DNA of 64,000 nt. It comes from Nitrososphaerota archaeon. Lineage in GTDB: Archaea > Thermoproteota > Nitrososphaeria > Nitrososphaerales > CADDZS01. The notes under the pieces were generated by a model. That model had not been told where the DNA came from and ran no database searches. It saw nothing but the letters and a program-made list of their open reading frames with translations. This document shows, one piece after another, positions 52,066-61,559 of this stretch. The number at the start of each line of letters is the position of its first letter. Positions within the stretch are counted from its first letter, which is position 1. The position numbers and the translations under genes are program-made. The stretch is taken from the NCBI GenBank assembly GCA_013288145.1, contig JABDCJ010000008.1, positions 1-64,000 on the forward strand, read 5' to 3'.

Positions 52066-52947
52066 ATGATGAACTTCAAGGACGGGTACTCTACTATCAA
52101 TGACGTCCCAATCTACTACAAGTATTTTGAATCCAAGGGCGCTTCAAAGACTCTAGTTGTACTCCATGGAGGCCCCGGAGCAACACATGACATGGATCTA
52201 CCCTTGGCGGAACTTTCTGATCGTGGTATTTCCGTATTTTTCTACGATCAGTATGGTTGTGGAAAGTCTGGCGAGACTCCTGATTACCCGTCAAGGTTCA
52301 CGACCGAATATTACATGGACGAGTTGGAACAGTTAAGGAGGAGTGTACTCGAAGGAAGGAAAATCTACGTGATGGGCCACTCGTGGGGAGGAATGCTCGG
52401 GTTAGCTTATGCTACAAAACATCAAGATCAAATGCACGCCCTAATTTCAACTGGAGGCATCTCCAGCGTTCCGTTCTACACAAACGAGGTCAACACGTGG
52501 ATTGAAGCACTTCCCGATGAGCTAAAGCAAGCTATTCACAAATACGAAAGACTCGGCGATTACAGCAATCCGGAATATCTAAAGGCAGTTGATTATTTCT
52601 ATCATGAGCACCTCCTCAGACTCAAAGATTGGCCACCGGAAATGTACATCGGGATGAAATCCATTGACGAAAGGAAGGTGTACAAAACCTGGTGGGGGCC
52701 GAATGAATTCAGGGCGACCGGTAAGCTAAAGGACTGGGACATTACCTCCGAGATCGAAGTCATACGGATTCCAACCCTTGTAACCACTAGCACATACGAC
52801 GAGGTATCTCCAAATGTTGCGAAATTGATCCAAAAACACATTCCAGGTTCGAGACTAGTGCAGTTTCAAAATAGCTCCCACTGTCCGATGTGGGAGGAGC
52901 GGGAAGAGTATCTCAAAACCTTAGAGACGTTCATAAAAGAGAATTAG
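52066..52947 (+). CDS. pip: Proline iminopeptidase-family S33 peptidase (tricorn-factor F1-like)
   Basis: 293 residues. HGGPG oxyanion motif at 34-38, FYDQYGCGKS, nucleophile Ser106 in GHSWGG, acid in TSTYDEVSP and base in NSSHCPMWEE. These match proline iminopeptidase and its archaeal relative tricorn interacting factor F1, which removes N-terminal residues, often Pro, from short peptides in the cytosol. Together with the S15-like hydrolases it would cover proline-containing peptides. Divergent from the hydrolase at 49929. Confidence 0.92.
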   Translation: MMNFKDGYSTINDVPIYYKYFESKGASKTLVVLHGGPGATHDMDLPLAELSDRGISVFFYDQYGCGKSGETPDYPSRFTTEYYMDELEQLRRSVLEGRKIYVMGHSWGGMLGLAYATKHQDQMHALISTGGISSVPFYTNEVNTWIEALPDELKQAIHKYERLGDYSNPEYLKAVDYFYHEHLLRLKDWPPEMYIGMKSIDERKVYKTWWGPNEFRATGKLKDWDITSEIEVIRIPTLVTTSTYDEVSPNVAKLIQKHIPGSRLVQFQNSSHCPMWEEREEYLKTLETFIKEN

Positions 52948-53327
52948 AGAGCAATCAGACCCATCCGAAAATCACCTAGATTTTGTTTCGAATTGCGGTT
53001 TTATTCAGGTTTAGCTGTGGATTCTTTCGACCGCTTTCACTTTGCGAATATACCCGTTTATGGAATGTTTGAATCGGCAAAATAATCGAAAGGATAAATA
53101 AGACACTTTCGAAGTGGAGTTTTAGGAAAAATCATTCGGGATTTTTTGAGGACTGTCATTGTCATTTTCGTTATTTCCAAATAATGGTGATCTCGGACAA
53201 ACTTCTTACTTATCCGAGGATTCAGATCTACTCAAAATGTGAGAGAAGTGAGCGTCTAAAATATCCGAACGACTGTTATCTCACGAAAACTTGCTAAAGA
53301 AACAATTTCCTGAATAGTGAATCAAGT
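52948..53327. other. Intergenic stretch ahead of dpp operon 3
   Basis: 380 nt, A/T-rich. A good TATA-like GATAAATA near 53092 predicts a transcript from about 53120, yet no credible start codon follows until dppB at 53328, leaving a leader of about 200 nt. Only a 37-codon ORF (53184) is open there. A long regulatory leader or a small RNA is possible; no folding motif was recognised. Confidence 0.4.
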
Positions 53328-54338
53328 TTGGGTCTGGTCACCTACATAGTTAGGCGGCTTCTATTAATCATCCCGATCCTTCTCGGTACTACTTTCATTA
53401 CTTTCATCATTTCAAGGGTAACTGTTCCTAATCCTGCTAGAGCTTGGGCAGGTCCCCACGCGTCAGCCGCAGCCGTAGCTGCTCTAGTTGCTCGATATCA
53501 TCTGAAAGATCCCATTTACGTTCAGTACGTCTATTACCTGAGAGATCTAATTACAGGCAACTGGGGTCTTTCTCCGACATCAGGAAGACCGGTTCTGTAC
53601 GATCTTCAGTTGTTCTTTCCAGCCACTGCTGAGCTTGCGATCGCGGCTGTCATCGTCACCATTATCGTTGGTATTCCGCTGGGGATTGTTGCCGCCATGC
53701 ACCAGAACAAGAAACTCGATCACACTATCAGACTCGTATACTTGGCTGGATTCTCCTCGCCGCCTTTCTTTGTTGCACTTCTGTTTCTCTTTGTGTTCAG
53801 CTATTACTTCAATGTCTTTCCGACGAACGGGCAACTTTCAACAAATCTTGTGCCTCCGACCAGAATTACAGGATTGTACATTGTCGACAGTTTGCTGACC
53901 GGCAACTGGATCGATCTAAGGGACGCTTTATGGCACATCATTATGCCGGCGTTAGCTCTGGCACTGACATATTTCGGGATAGTGACCAGAATTATGCGAT
54001 CATCCATGCTCGAGGTCTTCCGCAAGGATTTCATAAGAGCATCCTTCGCAAAGGGACTGGGTTCAAGGGCGGTCGTTTACAAACATGCAGTTCGTAACGC
54101 TATGATTCCAACGACGACTGTTCTGGGACTTCTACTCGGATCCTTGCTGGGCGGGACGATTGTCATTGAAACCATCTTTGTTTGGCCTGGAATTGGATAC
54201 TATGCAACGCAATCTATCGAGAGTCTGGACTTCCCGTCTGTGATGGGGATTACTGTTTTGTTTACTCTGGGAGTTGTCTTTGCGAATTTAGTTGCAGACC
54301 TACTTTACGGAATAATCGATCCACGAATCAAAGTCTGA
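53328..54338 (+). CDS. dppB: Peptide ABC transporter permease DppB
   Basis: 336 residues from a TTG. N-terminal YIVRRLLLIIPILLGTTFIT, six helices and the ATPase-contact loop RASFAKGLGSRAVVYKHAVRN. The external loop after helix one is short on charges and holds VPNPARAWAGPHASAAAV, like the NAVCAWLG loop of the DppB at 29626. First gene of the third importer; no binding-protein gene directly precedes it. Confidence 0.95.
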   Translation: MGLVTYIVRRLLLIIPILLGTTFITFIISRVTVPNPARAWAGPHASAAAVAALVARYHLKDPIYVQYVYYLRDLITGNWGLSPTSGRPVLYDLQLFFPATAELAIAAVIVTIIVGIPLGIVAAMHQNKKLDHTIRLVYLAGFSSPPFFVALLFLFVFSYYFNVFPTNGQLSTNLVPPTRITGLYIVDSLLTGNWIDLRDALWHIIMPALALALTYFGIVTRIMRSSMLEVFRKDFIRASFAKGLGSRAVVYKHAVRNAMIPTTTVLGLLLGSLLGGTIVIETIFVWPGIGYYATQSIESLDFPSVMGITVLFTLGVVFANLVADLLYGIIDPRIKV

Positions 54339-54352
54339 GAGAATAAAATAAC

Positions 54353-55288
54353 TTGCAAGTAGAAATTCCAGAGAAGAAAAATGAAGAGCCATCTACTAAG
54401 CGTACGAGGAGAGTACCTTTTCTTGACACACAGGAGCTTAGGATATCCTGGAGGATATTCAGATCAAGCTACATTACTCTGATCGGGGCCATAATTTCAA
54501 TAGTTTTCATTATACTCGCATTGGCGGTCTGGCTGTCCAGTAACAAAATTCTCCCATTCGATCCTTATGCAATCTCGCCTTCGACCATTCTGCAGGCGCC
54601 TTCACTGCACCATTTGCTCGGAACAGACGATCTTGGAAGGGATATTCTTACGAGAATTCTTGCCGCTGCCCCAATTGACGCCGAGGTAGCATTCTCTGTT
54701 GTGGGGTCGGCCGTTATTCTGGGTTTGCTTATTGGTGGATTAGCGGGTTTCGTAGGAGGTTACGTTGAGGAAGTGATCATGCGCGTTACCGACATTTTCC
54801 TAGCTTTTCCGGGGCTTGTTCTCGCTCTTGCTATTGTTGCGTCGCTAGGCCCGAGCATCACAAACACTATTCTCGCACTTGCACCTGTGTGGTGGCCGAG
54901 TTATACTAGGTTGGCGCGCGGTGAAACGCTCTCGATAAAATCACAGCAATTTGTGGAGGCTTCGACCGCTGCCGGTCAAAAGAACAGGCACATTATCCTC
55001 AGACACATTATTCCCAATATTCTGCCGACACTGCTTGTTTATGCTACCTTGGATATTGGTAACGTAATCCTCGTATTCTCGGTTTTAAGTTTCATCGGAC
55101 TCGGTGCTCAGCCGCCGATCCCGGAATGGGGTCTGCTATCAGCGCAGGGCGAACAGTATCTTAGAAGCGCGCCGTGGTATCCAATCGCACCAGCGCTTAC
55201 GATTCTTATCGTTGCGATCGGTTTCAGTCTTTTTGGTGACGGGTTGAGAGACGCTCTAGATCCAAAGGTCAGGGGCTTGTTCAGCTAG
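54353..55288 (+). CDS. dppC: Peptide ABC transporter permease DppC
   Basis: 311 residues from a TTG 14 nt after dppB. Charged cytoplasmic N-terminus of about 45 residues, then LLGTDDLGRDILTRILAAAP and EASTAAGQKNRHIILRHIIPN. WWPSYTRLARGE matches the DppC at 30659, and both differ from the DppC at 14723. dppD follows after 3 nt. Confidence 0.95.
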   Translation: MQVEIPEKKNEEPSTKRTRRVPFLDTQELRISWRIFRSSYITLIGAIISIVFIILALAVWLSSNKILPFDPYAISPSTILQAPSLHHLLGTDDLGRDILTRILAAAPIDAEVAFSVVGSAVILGLLIGGLAGFVGGYVEEVIMRVTDIFLAFPGLVLALAIVASLGPSITNTILALAPVWWPSYTRLARGETLSIKSQQFVEASTAAGQKNRHIILRHIIPNILPTLLVYATLDIGNVILVFSVLSFIGLGAQPPIPEWGLLSAQGEQYLRSAPWYPIAPALTILIVAIGFSLFGDGLRDALDPKVRGLFS

Positions 55289-55291
55289 ATT

Positions 55292-56446
55292 ATGAGCGAC
55301 GAAAAACTGGAGATCTTAGAGCAGGGAGATCTTTCAGATGAAAAATCTGTCCTTAGAATACGAAATCTTGTCGTAAAATACAAGACTTTTCAGCGAGATG
55401 TTATTGCACTCACTAATGTTAGTCTGGACGTGCCCCGCTCAACAATAATCGCAATAGTTGGAGAGTCTGGTTGCGGTAAGAGTACGCTCGGATATTCGAT
55501 CATTGGGCTTCTGCCCAGGCCTCCGGCCGAAATTGGCGGCGGCGAAATACTCTTTCAGAATAAAGACATCCTGAAGCTTGACGAGCCCCAAATCGTCGAA
55601 TTGCGGGGCACCGGAATATCCATGATTTTTCAAGAGCCGATGACTTCACTTGATCCTGTTTACTCGGTTGGACAACAGCTAAACGAAGCCATTGACGTCC
55701 GAGAAAAGAGGAAAAAGCGCAGAGCTGGCTTTCACGCGCAGGTAGATACTAGTTCGCTCAATCCCAGTTACGCGCCCCCCGGTTTGGGACAGAGAATGGC
55801 TGGATCTGGAGTTTCCTCAATCGGTAGAAGAAACAAAAAGTATTCGGAGGAGGCCATTGACGCGCTGAAAAGAGTACACATCAGCGACCCTGAAAGAGTG
55901 ATTGACAAGTATCCCCACGAGCTCAGCGGCGGGATGGCGCAGCGAGTTATGATTGCAATGGCCCTAATTGAAAAGCCCGCGATTGTGATCGCGGACGAAC
56001 CAACATCCGCCCTGGACGTCACAACGCAAGCCCAGGTGCTTTTTCTCATGCGCGAACTGAGGGAAGAAATTGGGACTTCAATACTTTTCATCACGCACGA
56101 TCTTGCTGTCGCGGCGCAGATTGCAGATCAAGTCGTAGTGATGTATGCAGGCGAAATAGTAGAGCAGGCAAGCGTCGAAGATATGTTTCATTCGAGTCTC
56201 CATCCCTATACCGAAGGTCTGCTAAAGTCCTTCTCCCACGGATACAAAGACGAGGGCAAAATTGAAGCTATAAGCGGAGACGTACCGAATCTAAAGTATC
56301 TCCCCAGTGGCTGTAGATTCCACCCGCGTTGCAAGTACGCGTTCGCAAGGTGCTCGGTAGAACATCCAAGTCTTGACGAGGTATTGCCCGGACACAAGGT
56401 TGCGTGTTTTTTGAGATCTCCGAGTTCCTCCAATCAATCGAACTGA
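55292..56446 (+). CDS. dppD: Peptide ABC transporter ATPase DppD with helical-domain insertion
   Basis: 384 residues. Walker A GESGCGKST, Q-loop FQEPMTSLDP, signature LSGGMAQR, Walker [14 protein letters not shown]-loop THD. Between Q-loop and signature an insert of about 60 residues begins REKRKKRRAGFHAQVD and continues with a Gly/Ser-rich segment. It matches in place, not in sequence, the insert of the DppD at 31571; the DppD at 15663 lacks it. C-terminal [15 protein letters not shown] with conserved cysteines. Confidence 0.94.
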   Translation: MSDEKLEILEQGDLSDEKSVLRIRNLVVKYKTFQRDVIALTNVSLDVPRSTIIAIVGESGCGKSTLGYSIIGLLPRPPAEIGGGEILFQNKDILKLDEPQIVELRGTGISMIFQEPMTSLDPVYSVGQQLNEAIDVREKRKKRRAGFHAQVDTSSLNPSYAPPGLGQRMAGSGVSSIGRRNKKYSEEAIDALKRVHISDPERVIDKYPHELSGGMAQRVMIAMALIEKPAIVIADEPTSALDVTTQAQVLFLMRELREEIGTSILFITHDLAVAAQIADQVVVMYAGEIVEQASVEDMFHSSLHPYTEGLLKSFSHGYKDEGKIEAISGDVPNLKYLPSGCRFHPRCKYAFARCSVEHPSLDEVLPGHKVACFLRSPSSSNQSN

Positions 56447-56468
56447 GACATTCGGAGCAAGAGTATTC

Positions 56469-57518
56469 GTGATCGAAAGTTTGGACGGTCATATCGTAGA
56501 AGCTAGGGACTTGAAAAAATATTTCGACGTCCGCTCCGGTATTACGGACCGAGTAATGGGTCGGGAGAAACTTTGGGTGAAAGCCGTCGACGGCGTTTCT
56601 TTCTATGTTGGCAAAAACGAGACTCTTGGTCTGGTTGGCGAGTCAGGATCCGGCAAGACGACGCTGGGTCGAACTGTGCTGATGCTCCAAAAGCCTACTG
56701 AAGGCAGCGTCTACTTTGACGGAAAAGACATCACGAAGCTGAAAGGTGAGCAGCTCCGCAAGATCAGGAAGGACATGCAGATCGTCTTTCAAAATCCAAT
56801 GTCCTCCCTCGACCCAAGGCAGCGTCTGAAAGACATTGTACTTGAGCCTCTGTTTGCGTTTAAGGAATCGTTGACAGTTGCCGAAATCAGATCTCTTCTT
56901 GAAGCTGCCCTAAAATCCGTGGGATTGCCAGAAGATAGTTTGATGCGATTTCCGCACGAATTCAGTGGAGGTCAGCGACAACGCATCGCGATAGCTCGAG
57001 CTCTGATAGTGAATCCTCGCTTCATCGTCCTGGATGAACCAACGAGCGCTCTCGATTCCTCGATACAGACACAGATCCTCAACCTGCTCCGGCGGATCCA
57101 GGAGGAGCGGAAGCTGAGTTACCTATTCATCAGCCACAACGTTAACGTCGTGAAGTACATGGCCGAACGAATGGCAGTAATGTATGGAGGAAAAATCGTT
57201 GAAATCGGCCGGGTCCGAGATGTTTTGGAAACGCCGCTGCATCCATACACTCTGGCCCTCATTTCGTCCGTTCCGGTACCAGATCCGGACAGGAAAATAG
57301 CTTCAGAAGGTCAGGTAAAAGGTGAAGTTCCGAGCGCGGTCAGAATACCAAGTGGATGCAGGTTCCACCCGAGATGTCCCTACGCAGAAGAAATCTGCAA
57401 GACGACTGAACCAGAGCTATTGGAGATAAAAAGCAGCCACTGGTCGGCGTGCCATTTCGCAGATAGTTTTCAAGGGAAGGCCCTCACGAAAATAATTGAA
57501 CAGTCTCCGGGACTGTAA
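56469..57518 (+). CDS. dppF: Peptide ABC transporter ATPase DppF
   Basis: 349 residues from a GTG. Walker [11 protein letters not shown]-loop [12 protein letters not shown], signature FSGGQRQR, Walker [14 protein letters not shown]-loop SHN. C-terminal [15 protein letters not shown]. Its stop abuts the stop of the convergent D-aminopeptidase gene with no spacer. Confidence 0.95.
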   Translation: MIESLDGHIVEARDLKKYFDVRSGITDRVMGREKLWVKAVDGVSFYVGKNETLGLVGESGSGKTTLGRTVLMLQKPTEGSVYFDGKDITKLKGEQLRKIRKDMQIVFQNPMSSLDPRQRLKDIVLEPLFAFKESLTVAEIRSLLEAALKSVGLPEDSLMRFPHEFSGGQRQRIAIARALIVNPRFIVLDEPTSALDSSIQTQILNLLRRIQEERKLSYLFISHNVNVVKYMAERMAVMYGGKIVEIGRVRDVLETPLHPYTLALISSVPVPDPDRKIASEGQVKGEVPSAVRIPSGCRFHPRCPYAEEICKTTEPELLEIKSSHWSACHFADSFQGKALTKIIEQSPGL

Positions 57519-58367
57519 CTACTCGCCCGCGCTCGATTTCACGCCGCTCGCGGCGAACACGAGCAGCTGTGTCACACGATAGGCCTCCTCCATCGATTGG
57601 GCGCTAAAACGAACACCCCAGCCCCCGACCAGACTTGAACCCGGCAAGTGAGAGGCAATTTGCGCGTACGCCGAGTTTGTGAAATAGATCTCCGTTTCGA
57701 CGGGAGTTCTGAGTTTAAGGAGCTCCATTGCGTCACCATCATATTTCGATACTGCTTCCTTGACTCCTTCCCGGATTTTCTGCAATGATTCGGGCATCGA
57801 AGAAGAAATCGCTGAGTAGCGTCCTAGACTTTCTTTCAGCGGAACGCGTACTGACCAAGGAGTATGCTTTGCAACATCGTCATCAAGCAGAGTCTTGTCC
57901 CCTGCAACAAGGATAACAGGAACGCCCTGCTCGCCAAGAGTTGCAGCGTTCATGTAAAATTCGCTGGACTCCTGACCGTTGTACTTTAGTGTCCGAATGA
58001 TTCGATCATCAATAGTATGGTCAAAAGTGGAATTAGGCGTTCCGGGCTTTGCATGATAACCAAGGAACAGAGCGGCGTGACAGCCTTTGCCACCCGCAAC
58101 CATTGAAATCGAACGCGGATTCCCCCGGACAACGTCAACAAAGCCAGGCATCCTTTCTGGAATCAGATTTACCTTCGGACCGTGGCTGTCAGCGACGACC
58201 ACTCTATTAAATCCCGAATTGTGCAGCTCATCGACCATAGCGATGACACACTCTGTCATTATCGAGCGAGCTTCGTCATAGAGATGGTCTCCAGGACCCA
58301 TGTGCTCGTTTGAGGTAATGTGCGGAAGTCCTTCCATATCGACCGAGACAAATGCTTTCTTTATCAT
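57519..58367 (-). CDS. dppA: M55 D-aminopeptidase (DppA-like)
   Basis: 282 residues. The M55 signature S-x-D-x-E-G is present as SVDMEG (Asp10, Glu12), with His62 in ADSHG, His105 in LGYHAKPG and the Glu of NGQESSEFYMNAA, i.e. the zinc ligands of Bacillus subtilis DppA. That enzyme frees N-terminal D-amino acids (D-Ala) from short peptides and is encoded beside a dpp permease operon, as here. In this window it ends tail-to-tail with dppF. Cytoplasmic. Strong pointer to use of D-amino-acid peptides, such as cell-wall fragments. Confidence 0.94.
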   Translation of the reverse strand: MIKKAFVSVDMEGLPHITSNEHMGPGDHLYDEARSIMTECVIAMVDELHNSGFNRVVVADSHGPKVNLIPERMPGFVDVVRGNPRSISMVAGGKGCHAALFLGYHAKPGTPNSTFDHTIDDRIIRTLKYNGQESSEFYMNAATLGEQGVPVILVAGDKTLLDDDVAKHTPWSVRVPLKESLGRYSAISSSMPESLQKIREGVKEAVSKYDGDAMELLKLRTPVETEIYFTNSAYAQIASHLPGSSLVGGWGVRFSAQSMEEAYRVTQLLVFAASGVKSSAGE

Positions 58368-58616
58368 TGATTACTTTCTCTTAGTGGAGCCTAATAGCTC
58401 AATTACCACTTTTTCTTCTAAATGACATGACTTCTAAAATCTTTTTCATTGTTTCCACGGCGTCGAGAATATCCAATAGGAGTGTTGTCCTGTTGTAGAC
58501 ATATTTCATATCTCTCGATTCTCGCACACTCGGCAAATATTGCATCTCCAGTCCCAGATGTGGTTAATTATCGGGGATCTCGATAGCCAAGGGCAAACAC
58601 GCACACGAATCGGATC

Positions 58617-59750
58617 CTAGTGGGCTTCGACTGAGGACAGGAAATCTTTCAACCTTTGCGACATAGTAGGCAAATTGCAATATTTTGCTCGGGCCGGACC
58701 AAATTTCAATGCTTTCTCCTGGAGAGAATTATCGTTCAGGGCATGGTCTATTGCTTGTGCGAGCTCTTTTGCGTCCTCAATCGATTTCATCAGTATTCCC
58801 GTGTTTTGATCTAAAAGCTCAGGGATGCCTCCTACTGGAGTCGCAACCACGGGAATCCCGCAGGCTTGTGCTTCTAGCGTCGGAAGAGAGAACGATTCGT
58901 ATCGTGACGGGGCGACCAGAATTTTAGAACCATTGATCAGGTCGGGTACCTGTTCATGCGGAATCGTGCCAACAAAGGCGAGTGATTCTCTGCATTCTGA
59001 CGGGACGAGTCGCTTGCAGAATTCCTTTTGCCGATCCGTAAAGTTTCCAACTATTGCCAGCTTGGGTCGTTTATCTTTTGGTTGCAAGATCGAGACCGCA
59101 CGGAGCAATATGTCCAGCCCCTTGAGCTTTTGAAACCGTCCGATGAAAATAATGTCATACTTCTTTTCTTTTCCGGTCGGCCGAAAGAGCAAAGTGTCAA
59201 TTCCATTCGGAATGTGCTCGAGATTAGTTTCGAGTTCCAGTTTCCGATCGATCATCTTTGAAAGATTGTACTTGCTAACGCAAATCGTTCTTGTCCCGGA
59301 GAGTGTGGACTCTTGAGACATCTCTCTCTGTCTCTGGATCGTCATCCGGAGATATTCCAGAAATCCTCCATCGAGAGATGCGTAGCTCGAGACAGGCCGG
59401 TCGTGCGCAACAGTATGGATCTGCCTGACGACTTTTTCCTTAATACCTGAAATCGATCTCGCACCAAAATTATTTACCGAGAAAATCCAATCATAGCCTT
59501 TGAGAAACTCTAGATCTCTTCCTTCCAGCTTTCTGTTATGCAGGAGCTTTGTACCCACCGCGTTTTTCAAGACGACAGTGCCGGCAGAATCAATCACTTC
59601 TTCAGGGCCGTCGAGTTGTGGACAGAGGATCTCTAGCGAAAACTTGGAATCTTGAATGGAATTGCAGAGGTCCCAGATAGCTACAGATAGCCCACCGACG
59701 GAAGTTTTGTCAAACGGCGGGTATCTATACCACGGCAGAAGAATCTTCAA
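58617..59750 (-). CDS. Family 4 glycosyltransferase
   Basis: 377 residues. GT-B fold: N-terminal ILLPWYRYPPFDKTSVGGLS with the flexible Gly-Gly loop, central IIFIGRFQKLKGLDILLRA, and C-terminal PSRYESFSLPTLEAQACGIP with the E-x7-E motif that binds the nucleotide sugar. Acceptor and sugar are unknown. Divergent from a PIG-L deacetylase (53-nt gap), a pairing seen in pathways that add and then deacetylate GlcNAc. Confidence 0.92.
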   Translation of the reverse strand: MKILLPWYRYPPFDKTSVGGLSVAIWDLCNSIQDSKFSLEILCPQLDGPEEVIDSAGTVVLKNAVGTKLLHNRKLEGRDLEFLKGYDWIFSVNNFGARSISGIKEKVVRQIHTVAHDRPVSSYASLDGGFLEYLRMTIQRQREMSQESTLSGTRTICVSKYNLSKMIDRKLELETNLEHIPNGIDTLLFRPTGKEKKYDIIFIGRFQKLKGLDILLRAVSILQPKDKRPKLAIVGNFTDRQKEFCKRLVPSECRESLAFVGTIPHEQVPDLINGSKILVAPSRYESFSLPTLEAQACGIPVVATPVGGIPELLDQNTGILMKSIEDAKELAQAIDHALNDNSLQEKALKFGPARAKYCNLPTMSQRLKDFLSSVEAH

Positions 59751-59803
59751 AGAGGAACGCCGACGCCATCCCTAAATTCGGTGGACATCCTGAAACTTCA
59801 CGC

Positions 59804-60487
59804 TTGTCATATAACTTGATGCTATCGCCGCATCCTGACGATCTTGTATTTTCTTGCTTTTCGGCAATGATGGACTCGAAGGTGGACAAACGGGCAATTG
59901 TATTCTTCAATTCATCCAAGTTTTCCAGGTGGCCGATCCACTCGAAAAAATTAATCTCTTTTTACCGAACCCTCGAAGACAAATTCATTCTTGAAAGTCT
60001 CGGAATCAAAGTGAAATATCTTTTCAACCCGGACACTTCGATCGAAAATCCTCAGAATACATTCCCGAGGGCTGAATGGGATCTTAAGCTCGACCCACCT
60101 CTCTGTATCTATTCCCCGCTAGGAGTGGGAGGTAACAAGAATCACATTCAGGTCCGGGACTGGGCGATAAGGAGGTGGATTGGATGGAACAAGAATTGTG
60201 AACTTTGCTTTTACGAGGATCTGCCTTACGCAGCGAAACTTGGATTTTCCCCTGATGAAATCGAACTTCCGATTATCCGTGAACTTGAATCAATCTGTGA
60301 AAGTCAAATCGAGCTCCAACTCAGACCCCTGTCTCGTGAAATTCTGGCTCGCAAGATTCTGCTGTCCAAGTTTTACTTTTCCCAGACCGATTATTCAGAA
60401 CTTCTTGAGAGTTTCGCAAAAATCCGAGGCAGGTCATCACAAGCGGGCTTTGCGGAGACAATCTATCATGTAAGACGCTCGAAGTAA
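59804..60487 (+). CDS. PIG-L/LmbE-family deacetylase
   Basis: 227 residues from a TTG. The zinc motif LSPHPDDLVFSC lies at the very N-terminus and a second His in VGGNKNHIQVRDW near residue 108. The family removes N-acetyl groups from GlcNAc-type substrates (lipids, low-mass thiols, glycans). The rest is more divergent than usual. Divergent partner of the GT4 gene. Confidence 0.85.
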   Translation: MSYNLMLSPHPDDLVFSCFSAMMDSKVDKRAIVFFNSSKFSRWPIHSKKLISFYRTLEDKFILESLGIKVKYLFNPDTSIENPQNTFPRAEWDLKLDPPLCIYSPLGVGGNKNHIQVRDWAIRRWIGWNKNCELCFYEDLPYAAKLGFSPDEIELPIIRELESICESQIELQLRPLSREILARKILLSKFYFSQTDYSELLESFAKIRGRSSQAGFAETIYHVRRSK

Positions 60488-60556
60488 ATTAGTTCCTTTC
60501 CGTGGACTTTAGAAAAACAATAACAATGACACTCTCTAAAAAAGGGAAAGTTTTCA

Positions 60557-61363
60557 ATGCAATCGCAAGAGCTCGAGGACAAAGTCGCGATAGTTACCGG
60601 TGCGGGTTCAGGAATTGGAAGGGCAACTGCAATTTTGTTTGCAGGTGAGGGCGCGAAAGTGCTGGCAGCTGATATTTCAGAAAATGGCGCGAGTAATACG
60701 GCAGAAGAGATCTCTCAAAAGTTTGGTAAAGATAGATCCGCTTTCGTAAGAGCAGATGTTAGCAAAGAAGAAGATGTAAAAAATGTGGTTGACTCGACGG
60801 TCGAGCGATTTGGCAAGCTCGATGTAATTTTCAACAATGCCGGAATTTACGAGTGGACTTCCGTAGAAGAAACGCCGACCGAAATTTGGGATCGAATCAT
60901 TTCGGTAAACCTCCGCGGGCCGTTTCTCGGGACAAAGTACGCGGTTCCTCACCTTAAGAAGACACGCGGGGTGATTGTAAACACGTCTTCAAGTTTAGGC
61001 GTAGCCGGTGCTCTTGAGTCCGCGGCATACGCTGCTTCTAAGCACGGAGTGATCGGATTGACAAAGGCCTCCGCCTTGGATCTTGCGAGGTACCAGATCA
61101 GGGTAAACTGCATCTGCCCCGGCTCGATAGATACAAGCATGCAGGCGCGTGAGTTTGCGAGGACTCCGGATCCTGCTAGAACAAGGAAGGCATATGACAA
61201 AATCTATCCTTTGGGTAGAATTGGAAAGGCGGAAGAGGTTGCCCAGCTGGTGCTATTTCTCGCAACCGACAGATCCTCGTTCATTACCGGAACTCCATTT
61301 CTGATTGACGGTGGCGTATTCGCGCAGTGGGCTGAATCGCTGGCTTCTAAGATTGCAATCTGA
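60557..61363 (+). CDS. Short-chain dehydrogenase/reductase
   Basis: 268 residues. TGAGSGIG cofactor loop near 15-22, NNAG near 92, Ser in VNTSSS and YAASK catalytic pair near 156-160, C-terminal FLIDGGVFAQ: a classical SDR. ADISENG at the end of strand two has Asp, which favours NAD over NADP. Substrate unknown; nearest in appearance to FabG-like and sugar/alcohol SDRs. Confidence 0.93.
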   Translation: MQSQELEDKVAIVTGAGSGIGRATAILFAGEGAKVLAADISENGASNTAEEISQKFGKDRSAFVRADVSKEEDVKNVVDSTVERFGKLDVIFNNAGIYEWTSVEETPTEIWDRIISVNLRGPFLGTKYAVPHLKKTRGVIVNTSSSLGVAGALESAAYAASKHGVIGLTKASALDLARYQIRVNCICPGSIDTSMQAREFARTPDPARTRKAYDKIYPLGRIGKAEEVAQLVLFLATDRSSFITGTPFLIDGGVFAQWAESLASKIAI

Positions 61364-61559
61364 TCCAATGGATCCGGGGAAAGAAGGTCGAAAAAGATCC
61401 AATGTGGTCACACAGGGTGAACTTCTCTGCATTCCTTAGATCCCACTACAGTCGATTTCGTTGTGAAGGGTATTTCGAACTATAACCACTCGGATGAATC
61501 TCTCCTCAAGCATGAGGATTTGTGAAATGAAAAGGCTAGACGAAAGATAACCTAGTCAT
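61364..61559. other. Intergenic stretch
   Basis: 196 nt between convergent genes. No gene, repeat or terminator was recognised with confidence. Confidence 0.4.

Noticed and set aside
53184..53297. 37-codon open frame in the leader of dpp operon 3
   Set aside because: No TATA at leaderless distance, no Shine-Dalgarno, and no similarity to anything recognised.
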